A program made the position numbers and the translations under genes. From Mariniblastus fucicola (GTDB taxonomy: Bacteria; Planctomycetota; Planctomycetia; Pirellulales; Pirellulaceae): a DNA stretch of 64,000 nucleotides. Below the pieces are notes generated by a model. It made no database searches. It had not been told where the DNA came from and saw only the letters and a program-made list of their open reading frames with translations. Each line of letters starts with the position of its first letter. Within the stretch, counting starts at the first letter, position 1. Positions 32,601 to 40,675 of the stretch are shown in pieces. The stretch spans positions 3,720,001 through 3,784,000 of the forward strand of contig NZ_CP042912.1 of the NCBI RefSeq assembly GCF_008087665.1, written 5' to 3'.

Positions 32601-35600
32601 TATCGTTTCGTTCCGTCAAATTTTCTGGCTGAGCAATGGGCTGCGGCAGTTTCGCCAAGCGCTGACGACTATCCAGATTTCGATTCCGATGACAGCTATC
32701 AATACGGCACCATCGTCCCTGGTTCATTCTTTGGCACCGAAAACGATGACTCAATCGTCATCACTGCGACCGCTGACACGCTCGAATTGACCATCAACGA
32801 TACGACGCAGACATTCACGATTGGCAAGCTGCCCCAACTGACGTTTGACGGACTGGAGGGTTTTGACTCGGTCACGCTGGGCGCGGCCGACGGAGAGTTA
32901 GTCGAGTTCGTTGACGGCGTCCTGATGGTCGGCCAGTTCTCAATCGTCCTGACCAATATCGAATCGATCGACGTTGCCGATGAAGGCCGAATTCTTGTTC
33001 GCGGAACGGACGAAGATGACTCGTTCGTGTACACCTCCAACGAGGACGCCGACAGCATTTCGATCAACGGAAGTGAGTTCGACCTCCCGTCAACCGAAAC
33101 GCCTTTGCCTCTGTTTCTTGACACCGGAGAGGGCGAAGACGATCTGACGTTTGTCCTTTCAGATCTGGAACAGATTCCGCGGTTCACGCTGTTTTCTCTG
33201 GAGTCAAACGCGGAGTTTGATCTGACCTGGAACGCGGTGGAAGATCTTGAAGTCACCATGCTTGACCCGTTCAGCAATTTTTGGCTGGTCTCTCACGACA
33301 CCAGCGACACGCTGTACATCGACGAAACCTCCATATTGCTCGTCGGTGCCGACACAACGTTGCACTCAAATCGCGAATCCGCCTACACGGCGTTTTGGCA
33401 TGTGACCGGCGAGAGCAATGACGTCATCGTGACCGGCACTGATGGCGACGACGTGATTGGTTTCAACTATCAGTTTGGTCCCGTGGTCGACATCAACGGC
33501 AGCCACTACATTTCGGCTTACCGCGGTAACGTCATGGTAGACGGTGGTGATGGCGACGACTTGATCTCGTTCAATCTCGGCGAGCTGTACATTGGCGATG
33601 TCGCAAGCGCACAGATTGGTCCGACATCGTTCCGGGCCGACGACAATCCGGCCATCACGTGGACGAATATTGAAAGCCAATCCGCAGGAAACCTTGGAGA
33701 GGTCACGCTGTTGGATTCTCCTGGCGATGACATGGTGCTTGCCGACGACTCCGACATCACGTGGAGCGGCGAAGGATTCGCGTGGTCGCTGACCAACAAC
33801 GATTCGGTCGAAGTCACCTCAACCGGAGGCTTTGACACGGTCGTTGCGTTGGCGAATCCGGACGGGTTTGCCGTTTCCTATTATTGGGAAGGCTTGACGT
33901 CTTATGGGAATGGTCAGCAGCGTTTTCTGGCTCGCGATTTTGACGACATTGCGATTCGCGGAACAGAACCTGGCGTCCAGGCTTTCTACTTCGGCACTGG
34001 CAGCAACGACTATATCAGGGTGAGCGACCCAGTTGATCACCTTCTGGTCGAGCTGGATACCCGAACGCCTGTAAAGTTTGAAGGCGGCCTCGATTTGCAG
34101 ATCACGGCGTACGGAGCCACGAACTTGTTGGAGGTCATTTCAGCCCGTGACGCTTCAGCAATACAGTTGCAACAGGACATCGTGTTGATCAACGGACAGA
34201 GAATTGACCTGGTCGACGTGAATGAAGTTCGTGCAATCGGAGACTCTACAGCAGACTCGCTCGTCATCCTGGACTCTGCTGAGGATGAGCAGATTTTCAC
34301 GGGACTCAATGAAGACGAAACAGAACGCGTTACATCGCTTGCCGGCGAGGACTACAAACTTTCTGCAATGGGCTTTGCCAACATACACGTCGAATTGACC
34401 GACGGTGACCACAGTTTGACATTGTCCGGCATCGAAGGCGAAGCAGAAACAACTCACGTCGGGTTTGGCCCCACAGTTGTCTTCGATGCTCCAGATTTTC
34501 GGCTTGTTGTTGAAAGCGAATCGCAATCTCCATCCACATTCACGTTTGGCAACGGAGTTGAGGACACTGTGAACTTTTCGGGAACGGAGTTCGTCGACGA
34601 GATCCTAGTTTCGCTGCAACACACAACCGGTGCCGCTCAGCCCCAGCTTGGGATTTGGGGCTCGTCGTACGACACCGAAATTTTTTCACCGCAGACAATG
34701 TATTTTTCCGCGCGGGGAATTCTCAACCTTCGCGTCGATCTGTTTGGTGGGTTGATCGACAATTCGATTTACCAACTCGAGGATTCACTTTCTGTTATCG
34801 TTTCAGAATCTGATTCTGACGTCACGCTGTCGCCTGGCATGTTGCAATGGGAAGACGCTACCGTCGCGTGGACGAACGTTGAAGACTTCAGGGCACGAGG
34901 AAAAGGAGCCATTACCGTTTCTGACCGCGCAGGCAGCGAAACGATTGAGTTCGCCAGAGCACCGGCACGGATCGACAACGATTTTTTCCGAAACGACGCC
35001 GTTGCGATTTATGACGACACGCTGTCAACCTTCATCAGTTTCCCAACGGTAACCGTCATCTCGCAAGGCAATGACGTTGCGAACCTTTCTGGCGATGCCG
35101 AATCGTTGGACTTCGGCATGAACCAGACCAGCATCAGCAGCGTTGGCGAGCTTTCATTCGATGATGATATTTCACTGACGGTAATCGGATTCGATTCGGT
35201 TAATTTGACCACCGAACATGCCGAAGACTTCGCTGCATTCTCATTCGATGTCGAACAAGTCGATGTTCGCGTCTTTGATCAGCGACTTCAATTCACTTCA
35301 CCCAACAGTGACGCCACGATCAATCTTCAGTCGTTTGAACGCGTCAATGTGACTGGCGGAAGTGACGATCGACTTACGTTTCTCACAGACACCACCGCCA
35401 ATGGGACAACGACGGTTTCCAGAGAGCAAGTTCTGTTCAGCGAACCGGGTGCGATCGCTGACGCCGAGTTTCTTTTCCCGATCTCTGGCGTTGGCCAAAT
35501 CGAACTGATTGCTGGCAGCAACGTTGCTCCGTTAATTATTGATGGAAGCGCGGAAGACGAAACGCTGACGATTCGTGACACGGAGATTGAACTTACGGGA

Positions 35601-38600
35601 GCCTCCTGGTCGGTTCTCGCTATCAATTACGCAGACATTTCAGTCTCGGGCGGCGACGGCATCGATTCCGTGATCGTTGAAACGGAAATGGACACGCTCA
35701 ACCTCGGTGATGAACTTGTTCTTGATAATGAGAGCATGACCGTGCGGTTGTCCGGGTTCGAGAACGTTGACTTTAGTGACGCCCCAACGATTCCTCAAAT
35801 TGTCGGCAGCAATCTCGACGACCGTTTCATCGTCGATTATTCCGGATCACAAACTTTGGTGTCCCGCGTCGGCTTCCTTTCGACGATGACGTTCAGCCCG
35901 GATGCGAACCTTCGATTCGACGGCAAAGCTGGCAACGACTCAATCACTTTCATCTCGCCGGAAGACTATGACGTGTCGACGGGTCACGGCAGGTTCGCCA
36001 CAGCCAGTTCCTCAAGCGTTTATTCCAACATCGAGAACTCCAACTTCGTCGGCCAGAATGATGGATCGACGCTGACCATCGACGCGATTGACGACTGGGG
36101 CAGCACCTATTCCATCAACGATGATGATGTCCGCTGGTATGACACCGATGCCGAAGAAGAGGCTACGGCGACAGGTTTTGGATCGTTTACCGTCATCCAC
36201 AGCGGAACTTTTGCTGGTGCCGTTTTCCTTGACGAGCGTACGGTCGGAAGCGGCGATATCACGGCAAGCTACTCGGAAGTTCGATTCCCGGGACAGTCCA
36301 TTTTTGGGCTGGTCGATGTCCGGCACATTAATTTATTCGCGGGCTCGCAAAACGGTCTGCTGACGTTGGAAGATTCTGCTGACGACGACACGTTGACGAT
36401 AAGTGACCAGAATTTGCAACTGAGTTCACCATCGGTTTCGATTGTCGCGACGGGCTTTGGCAACGCTTCCGCCACGGCGACTTCGGGCAACGACGTAGTG
36501 CTCGTCGAATCCAACGGAGGTTCGATCGTCGCCCAGGGATCGAATTTCGATATCGTCTACGCAGACCGAACGATTGAAGTGATCGCGTTTGAAACGATCG
36601 ATCTTACGGACCTGAACAATCTGCCACTCATTTCAGGAACGACGGGAGACGATCAGTTCTCCGTTGACTACACCGGGGACAGCGCGATCGTCACGAATGG
36701 CGATTCTTCGGATTCTCCAATGACCAACATTGTTGCGTCACTGAATTCAGCACTGACAATCGAAGGGAATAGCGGCGTGCTGGATTCGATTCAGATTTTC
36801 GCTGCTGAAGATCAGGCCGTTTCGCTTGCAGCAAGCTCGATCATCAGCGGACCATCTTCACTGTCCTACTCCGATTTTGAAGACGTGGAAATCATCGGGC
36901 ATGATGACTCATCGCAGATCGACGTGGCCGCGAATCAAGATTTCGCGGATGAGATTTACGTTGGAGACGACAACGTTCAGTGGACTCCCGTTGCCCAAAC
37001 ATACACAGTGACGGGATTCAGCCAGTTCAGCATTTCGAACACCGACAGCGAACCACGACTGGTGCTGCGGGACGAAAGAACCAGTGGCTACGTCGACGTG
37101 TCGTATGGCGAAGCAAAATTCTCCAGCAACGCGACCTTTAATTTCCCGACTTTGAATCGAGTCGAACTGTTCGGCAACTCTCAAACCGCGATCAACCTGA
37201 TGGACTCCGATCAGGATGACAGTCTATTCATCGGACTGGAAAGTATTGAACTTTCGAACGGGACGCATTCGATTCTTGCAGACGGCTTCAGCGGCTTTTT
37301 TGCAACGGCGACGGAAGGATCTGATGTCGCCTCCATCGAGGAAGCTTCTGTAGTTGAGGTCGGTGACGGCTATTTCCTGATCGACGGAACAAGGCTGGAA
37401 AACTTTGACTCGATCGAAATTGGCATGACCACGACGCCGGTCGGAATTCGGGGCACCAATGGAGACGATACTTTTCGATTTGATTTCAACGAGCAAGCGA
37501 TTGGCTTGATGGTCAACAATATGGAAACTCAAATCGAGTTCGAACTGTTGACGAACATTAGTGTGATCGGCCTCTCAGGTGATGATCACATTGGGTTCAT
37601 TGCACCAGCAACAGAAGCCGTCACCATTTCAGATCGCAGTTTCGACGCCTCCAACGGCAGCGTGTTCTGGAACTCCATCGAGTCGGCAATCGTTCGCGGA
37701 CATAACGACGAAGGAGCAGTGCAGATCGATGGCAATTCTGGCGATGACACACTCACGTTCAGTGCCGGGTTTACCACGCTGACCACCGAATCTGGAATCA
37801 GAATATCCGCCGCAAAGTTCACTGACATTGACGTTGAAGCTGGTGACGGACAAGACGAAGCATTTCTTTCCGGGTCGACCGGCGGCGCCAATGCGTTCAT
37901 TGGATCTTCAACTTTTGGCCGGATCACGACTCCAGATCGGGTTCTTGACGCGAGAGGTTTCGAGCTGGTTGCCGTTCTGGCAAAGCACGAAACCGATCGA
38001 GCCTCCTTTGTTGGCACGGCAGCCGACGAGCAGTTTTACGCCAGCCCGGATTCCGCACGCATGGTTGGCGATGACTTTATTCTCAACGCAACGGGTTTCC
38101 AGACCGTTATCTCGCGATCCAATGGCGGCGATGACTTTGCCAACATCACCGATTCGGATGGCGATGATTTCTTTTTCGCCCGACCCGGATTCGCAAGGCT
38201 GGAAACGGGTAGCGGAAAATCGATCACGACGCTCGACTACCCGACGGTCCGTTCGGTCAGCACCACCGGCGCGGACGAAGCTCAACTGGAAGGATCCGAA
38301 GTTGAAGAACGCTTTCTCGCATCCGATCGTTTTGGACGGCTCAATGGGGAAGCGTTCAGTCTGATCGCTGTGTCCTACCCGAAAGTTCGAGCCAACGGTG
38401 GCGGCGGATTCGATCAGGCTTTCCTGTCCGATTCCAGCGGCGACGATTTCTTCTTTGGTTCGCCGCAACAGAGCTTTCTCGTCGGCGATGGTTTTCAGAA
38501 TACGGCAATCGACTTTGATCGCGTGATTGCGTTGGCGTCGACTGGCCGAGACTCTGCCGAATTCAATGGCTCAGAAGGCGACGACCAGTTTTACGGCAAT

Positions 38601-39167
38601 CCAAACGTTGTCGATCTCAAAGGTGAAGGTTACTTCCAGTTTGGAAGTGGTTTTGATTTCGTGCGAGCGTACGGAAACGGAGGCGAAGACACTGCGACGC
38701 TGCGAGACAGTGATGAAGTCGATCGATTCTTCGCCAGTGCAGACGTGGCCTATTTGAGAAACGACAGTTATCACAATGAGCTTCGCGGATTCAGTGCGGT
38801 CAAAGCCGTTTCCATGGCCGGCGCGGACATCGCGACATTTGAAGGATCATCCGCAGAAGAACTTTTTCACGGTCACCGGGACAGCAGCTACTTGCAGGGC
38901 GCAGGATTCCGCTACCAAAGCAACGGCTTTGCTGCCGTTTCCGCCAACGGACTTGCCGGTTCGGACATCGCCAACCTCTACGACTCTGAAGAAGACGAAA
39001 ACTTCGGCGGACGAGGAAATTCAGCCTGGCTTGAAGGTGAAACGTATCGCCTGCAAGTGACTGACTTTGAAACCGTTGGCGCGTACGGATTTCAGGGAGG
39101 AGCCAATCAATTCTTCGTGGACGATCCGGATTTCGAGTGGAATCGATTTGGCACATGGAACGGTTAG
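29697..39167 (+). CDS. Giant secreted protein: LEPR-like N-terminus, four DUF1559 modules, more than 2000 residues of beta repeats
   Basis: The protein has 3156 residues. The first 30 are basic and polar and contain SYQRCEPRTML, a variant of the planctomycete LEPR-x-x-L leader seen on large exported proteins; no ordinary signal peptide is visible. Residues 180-1010 hold four DUF1559 modules, marked by LLSWRV near residues 211, 411, 618 and 829, each with the EPWNS/EAWDS and GTSNT-like blocks. Residues 1015-3156 are beta-rich, Asp/Gly/Ser-rich, repeat-containing sequence (FDGLEGFDSVTLG, TGTDGDDVIGF) like calcium-binding or adhesin repeats, including three units of about 270 and nine or so of about 46 residues. 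Cysteine is almost absent. It is probably a surface or secreted adhesin-like protein. It is expressed divergently from the PilZ gene. Confidence 0.85.
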   Translation: MAQASRKRNSAQSSGLSYQRCEPRTMLTITVGVGNLNSGVAVSDDATGEGFIMYSQTDVHDRFSGIAADNADHFVATRLDGLQWQYNNNTNWIDFEPQDADAIVARVNFSGDSVQNRNFRQSNLEGIWYRNEFEPSDGQAIDFRVVANQFGGQFDKDEFTVLGSTISIQEVAPPNLSELQLSEIVQAVVAHENANQRLPGLANFDSDGNPLLSWRVHMLPHMGLENLYDQFNLDEPWNSANNLPLADQMPDVFKSPQFESTNRTPFLAVAGDKAVFKLDGTPPEYRNANTNPAAMLVEVDQSHASIWTAPVDWYFNETAPTSGIGNAGENGFAIALSTGKTTTVPSEVDPDAFSVLVDDTDGLPNDYDTLGIEVTSQERIDNISLGFIYYESAYQRFPHQAIMADDGTPLLSWRVAILPFIGQQELYNQFNLDEAWDSPNNLPLVSQIPHDYQNANVDDGKTVLLGLDGAGTVFDSTLPRGVTYSQIGDGTSNTILIVEADASEAVEWSRPVDLNFETADPLRGIGTLNGDGRFNALLANSIQVSLATDQPDSIPAWATFRGSELNDYDVLPGGTTSDGASQVESKLQYILQAFETYAFGYREYPHTIYDRATGSSPLLSWRVRILPYIDQGALYQQFRFDEAWDSAHNLSLLPLMPPLFQTPGVPDGMTVFQGAHGEYTVFPTTDDPVSEFEFQDNHNVAAVLQVNPDNAIEWTRPDDFAFDPATIRSLVDSADATGFHIGLLNSGVQFFNDTIDTAVLNKIVAPAEFVDVDVDLKVFRDLNVGNRYSYNSTASDLLFLSYGANNYESAYAQFPNHAIYERPDGDVPLLSWRVEILPFIGYEELYNKFHHDEPWDSDHNLSLLPLMPHHFSHPSIENGMTIYQALTHEWNPGDPLETLFPLTNLIDIDFGDIRDGASNTILFVETNADQAVEWTRPADIVYDPANPTAGLAVGENRQGTWITTADANYRFVPSNFLAEQWAAAVSPSADDYPDFDSDDSYQYGTIVPGSFFGTENDDSIVITATADTLELTINDTTQTFTIGKLPQLTFDGLEGFDSVTLGAADGELVEFVDGVLMVGQFSIVLTNIESIDVADEGRILVRGTDEDDSFVYTSNEDADSISINGSEFDLPSTETPLPLFLDTGEGEDDLTFVLSDLEQIPRFTLFSLESNAEFDLTWNAVEDLEVTMLDPFSNFWLVSHDTSDTLYIDETSILLVGADTTLHSNRESAYTAFWHVTGESNDVIVTGTDGDDVIGFNYQFGPVVDINGSHYISAYRGNVMVDGGDGDDLISFNLGELYIGDVASAQIGPTSFRADDNPAITWTNIESQSAGNLGEVTLLDSPGDDMVLADDSDITWSGEGFAWSLTNNDSVEVTSTGGFDTVVALANPDGFAVSYYWEGLTSYGNGQQRFLARDFDDIAIRGTEPGVQAFYFGTGSNDYIRVSDPVDHLLVELDTRTPVKFEGGLDLQITAYGATNLLEVISARDASAIQLQQDIVLINGQRIDLVDVNEVRAIGDSTADSLVILDSAEDEQIFTGLNEDETERVTSLAGEDYKLSAMGFANIHVELTDGDHSLTLSGIEGEAETTHVGFGPTVVFDAPDFRLVVESESQSPSTFTFGNGVEDTVNFSGTEFVDEILVSLQHTTGAAQPQLGIWGSSYDTEIFSPQTMYFSARGILNLRVDLFGGLIDNSIYQLEDSLSVIVSESDSDVTLSPGMLQWEDATVAWTNVEDFRARGKGAITVSDRAGSETIEFARAPARIDNDFFRNDAVAIYDDTLSTFISFPTVTVISQGNDVANLSGDAESLDFGMNQTSISSVGELSFDDDISLTVIGFDSVNLTTEHAEDFAAFSFDVEQVDVRVFDQRLQFTSPNSDATINLQSFERVNVTGGSDDRLTFLTDTTANGTTTVSREQVLFSEPGAIADAEFLFPISGVGQIELIAGSNVAPLIIDGSAEDETLTIRDTEIELTGASWSVLAINYADISVSGGDGIDSVIVETEMDTLNLGDELVLDNESMTVRLSGFENVDFSDAPTIPQIVGSNLDDRFIVDYSGSQTLVSRVGFLSTMTFSPDANLRFDGKAGNDSITFISPEDYDVSTGHGRFATASSSSVYSNIENSNFVGQNDGSTLTIDAIDDWGSTYSINDDDVRWYDTDAEEEATATGFGSFTVIHSGTFAGAVFLDERTVGSGDITASYSEVRFPGQSIFGLVDVRHINLFAGSQNGLLTLEDSADDDTLTISDQNLQLSSPSVSIVATGFGNASATATSGNDVVLVESNGGSIVAQGSNFDIVYADRTIEVIAFETIDLTDLNNLPLISGTTGDDQFSVDYTGDSAIVTNGDSSDSPMTNIVASLNSALTIEGNSGVLDSIQIFAAEDQAVSLAASSIISGPSSLSYSDFEDVEIIGHDDSSQIDVAANQDFADEIYVGDDNVQWTPVAQTYTVTGFSQFSISNTDSEPRLVLRDERTSGYVDVSYGEAKFSSNATFNFPTLNRVELFGNSQTAINLMDSDQDDSLFIGLESIELSNGTHSILADGFSGFFATATEGSDVASIEEASVVEVGDGYFLIDGTRLENFDSIEIGMTTTPVGIRGTNGDDTFRFDFNEQAIGLMVNNMETQIEFELLTNISVIGLSGDDHIGFIAPATEAVTISDRSFDASNGSVFWNSIESAIVRGHNDEGAVQIDGNSGDDTLTFSAGFTTLTTESGIRISAAKFTDIDVEAGDGQDEAFLSGSTGGANAFIGSSTFGRITTPDRVLDARGFELVAVLAKHETDRASFVGTAADEQFYASPDSARMVGDDFILNATGFQTVISRSNGGDDFANITDSDGDDFFFARPGFARLETGSGKSITTLDYPTVRSVSTTGADEAQLEGSEVEERFLASDRFGRLNGEAFSLIAVSYPKVRANGGGGFDQAFLSDSSGDDFFFGSPQQSFLVGDGFQNTAIDFDRVIALASTGRDSAEFNGSEGDDQFYGNPNVVDLKGEGYFQFGSGFDFVRAYGNGGEDTATLRDSDEVDRFFASADVAYLRNDSYHNELRGFSAVKAVSMAGADIATFEGSSAEELFHGHRDSSYLQGAGFRYQSNGFAAVSANGLAGSDIANLYDSEEDENFGGRGNSAWLEGETYRLQVTDFETVGAYGFQGGANQFFVDDPDFEWNRFGTWNG
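30240..32740 (+). repeat. Four tandem DUF1559 modules within the giant gene
   Basis: Four copies with a spacing of about 600-630 bp encode the same order of motifs: a helix of type NxxYE(S/T)AY..FP, LLSWRV(H/A/R/E)(M/I)LPx(I/M)xxxELYxQF, xxEPWxSxxNLxL, and a late DGxSNTI(L)..E. The LLSWRV codons fall near 30331, 30930, 31552 and 32184. Each copy is diverged from the others, so this is an old duplication and not recent amplification. Confidence 0.85.
35790..38000 (+). repeat. Three ~270-residue repeat units in the giant protein
   Basis: Units begin at PQIVGSNLDDRFIVDYSG (about 35795), PLISGTTGDDQFSVDYTG (about 36630) and PVGIRGTNGDDTFRFDFN (about 37440). Each continues with an SSIxSGPSSLSYSDFEDVEIIG-like block, a (N/D)DVRWYDT/DNVQWTP strand, VLRDERTSG/VFLDERTVG and a DSxxDDxLxI segment. 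The third is incomplete, running into the short 46-residue repeats. Confidence 0.65.
37860..39130 (+). repeat. Array of ~46-residue repeats at the C-terminus of the giant protein
   Basis: About nine units follow the pattern GSxxDDxFxxxPxxxxLxGxxF plus a strand and a (S/A)NGGxDxAxLxDS link. They start near 37868, 38014, 38155, 38295, 38425, 38567, 38710, 38847 and 38987. Period is about 140 bp. Consecutive units alternate in detail (SDGDDFFFARPGFARL versus GSEVEERFLASDRFGRL), which suggests a two-unit structural period. Confidence 0.7.
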
Positions 39168-39214
39168 CGTTCAGCACGCGCGAATTCGAATAAAAACGGA
39201 GCGAACGTGAAGCA

Positions 39215-40066
39215 TTACTTTTTTCGCAAAACGAAGACAACGTCCTCGGTCGTCTCGTCGACCTCGATTGGTGCGTCAATCTTGTAGGTGAAATCAAAAG
39301 CCGATTCGACTTGCCAGCTACCTTCAAGCTCAATCATTCGCAAGAACTGTTCCCACGTATACGACCTCATCGCCAATTCGTCTTCGATGCGAAACTGACG
39401 GGTCGGAGTATAAATATCGAAGTGAACGCCAAACTTGTCCATCCGCGCCTTGGGATCGCGACTTTCGGTCCACATGTGTGTTAAAACGGACAAATGTCCT
39501 CGGCGGGCCGCCCAGGATTCCTGATCCACCATATCGCCGACCATTGGATTCAGATGAAGGCCAATCAAATAGATCGCATTCTTCTTGGCGCCATTGGCCA
39601 TACAAGCCAAATGGGATTCGGCCGCGGCAGCCGTTGTGAGATGTCGAAAACTGTTGATCGTGTTGAAAGCCAGATCGTATTTCTTCTTTGGAGCGAAATC
39701 CGACATATCGGCCACCCAGGCAGTTTCGGGAAAACTGGCTCGTGCAAAACGTTTGTTGCCGAAGTCGACGGCTTTCTCATTCAGGTCGATGCCTTCCACG
39801 GAAAAACCTTTCTTGGCCAGACCGTGGATCAAACGACACGTTCCACATGCCGGTTCGAAAAGCCGTTTGGCTTTGCCGTTTAGAAACTCGTCGTTTACCT
39901 GCTGGATGAATTTCATCTCAGCCGCACAGTCGGAACCGAACACCAGATCGTAGTATTTCGGATGGTCGTAAATGCTCTCGGTGATGACTTCCACAGGATT
40001 CCGACGTCTTGGGTTTGGTTCAGGCTCAACGGCAAGGATGCTATACTCTCCGTTTTCATCCTCCAA
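39215..40066 (-). CDS. SAM-dependent methyltransferase (class I)
   Basis: The 283-residue protein has a Rossmann-type methyltransferase core. Motif I is FEPACGTCRLIHGL, the acidic residue binding the ribose is in VEGIDLNEKAV, and the motif II-III region is WVADMSDFAPKKKYDLAFNT followed by SFRHL. The C-terminal strands (SYTWEQFLRMIELEG and EDVVFVLRKK) close the sheet. The first 24 residues are Pro/Arg/Glu-rich; an in-frame GTG at 39994 (VEVITESIYDHP) is an alternative start. The substrate is unknown. The gene is divergent from the ABM gene with only 14 bp between the start codons, so the promoter of one probably lies inside the other if this start is right. Confidence 0.85.
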   Translation of the reverse strand: MEDENGEYSILAVEPEPNPRRRNPVEVITESIYDHPKYYDLVFGSDCAAEMKFIQQVNDEFLNGKAKRLFEPACGTCRLIHGLAKKGFSVEGIDLNEKAVDFGNKRFARASFPETAWVADMSDFAPKKKYDLAFNTINSFRHLTTAAAAESHLACMANGAKKNAIYLIGLHLNPMVGDMVDQESWAARRGHLSVLTHMWTESRDPKARMDKFGVHFDIYTPTRQFRIEDELAMRSYTWEQFLRMIELEGSWQVESAFDFTYKIDAPIEVDETTEDVVFVLRKK

Positions 40067-40080
40067 CCCGCAAGCTGCAG

Positions 40081-40380
40081 ATGATTGTTCTCGACGTTAA
40101 ATTCAATGTGAAAGATGGCTGTTTCGATGACGCGGTTGCGGCCATGAAGACCGTGGCTGCGGAAACGCTCAAAGAAGACGGGTGTGCGGAATACCGGTTT
40201 GCGCTACCGGTTAGCGAAGGCGGTCCGATCGTGCTGTTTGAGGAATGGGAATCGCAGGAAAAGCTTGATGCACACTTTGAAACCAGCCATCTGGCGGCCT
40301 TTCGGGCGAAGATGGATGAAGTCCTCAACGAGCCACCGACTATACGCCGATACGTGGTCAGTGAAGCAGGCAGCCTATAA
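40081..40380 (+). CDS. ABM-domain monooxygenase (YgiN-like)
   Basis: The 99-residue protein starts at MIVLDVKFNVKDGCFDDAVA; the 24 extra upstream codons of the frame overlap the divergent methyltransferase and are discarded. It has the antibiotic-biosynthesis-monooxygenase (dimeric ferredoxin-like) pattern: EDGCAEYRFALPV, VLFEEWESQEKLDAHFETSH, LAAFRAKMDEVL and a final YVV. Such small dimers oxidise quinols or detoxify reactive compounds, or act as sensors. It stands alone; the next gene (aceE) begins 295 bp downstream. A weak stem (GGCTTACCGCAGCC, 40385-40398) follows the stop. Confidence 0.85.
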   Translation: MIVLDVKFNVKDGCFDDAVAAMKTVAAETLKEDGCAEYRFALPVSEGGPIVLFEEWESQEKLDAHFETSHLAAFRAKMDEVLNEPPTIRRYVVSEAGSL

Positions 40381-40675
40381 CCGCGGCTTACCGCAGCCGT
40401 TTCACAGCCGCTAAGGCGACTTAACGGCACCAAAACCATCCTTGCAGTCAGATGTTAATTCAGACGGTTTACGAACCGACGAACATAAATAACAATGCTG
40501 CTGCGGACGGGACGAGCATAGACATCATTTGCGCTCCCGCTGCGGAATCGCCACGCAAGGATTGCTTCAGGAGATTCGTTCACCTTAGGGCCACGTTATG
40601 GCCTCTGGCGGCGTTTTCCTTTCCGTTAGTAGACTGCTCTCGGAACCAACCTTATCAGAATACAGGCCACAATTT

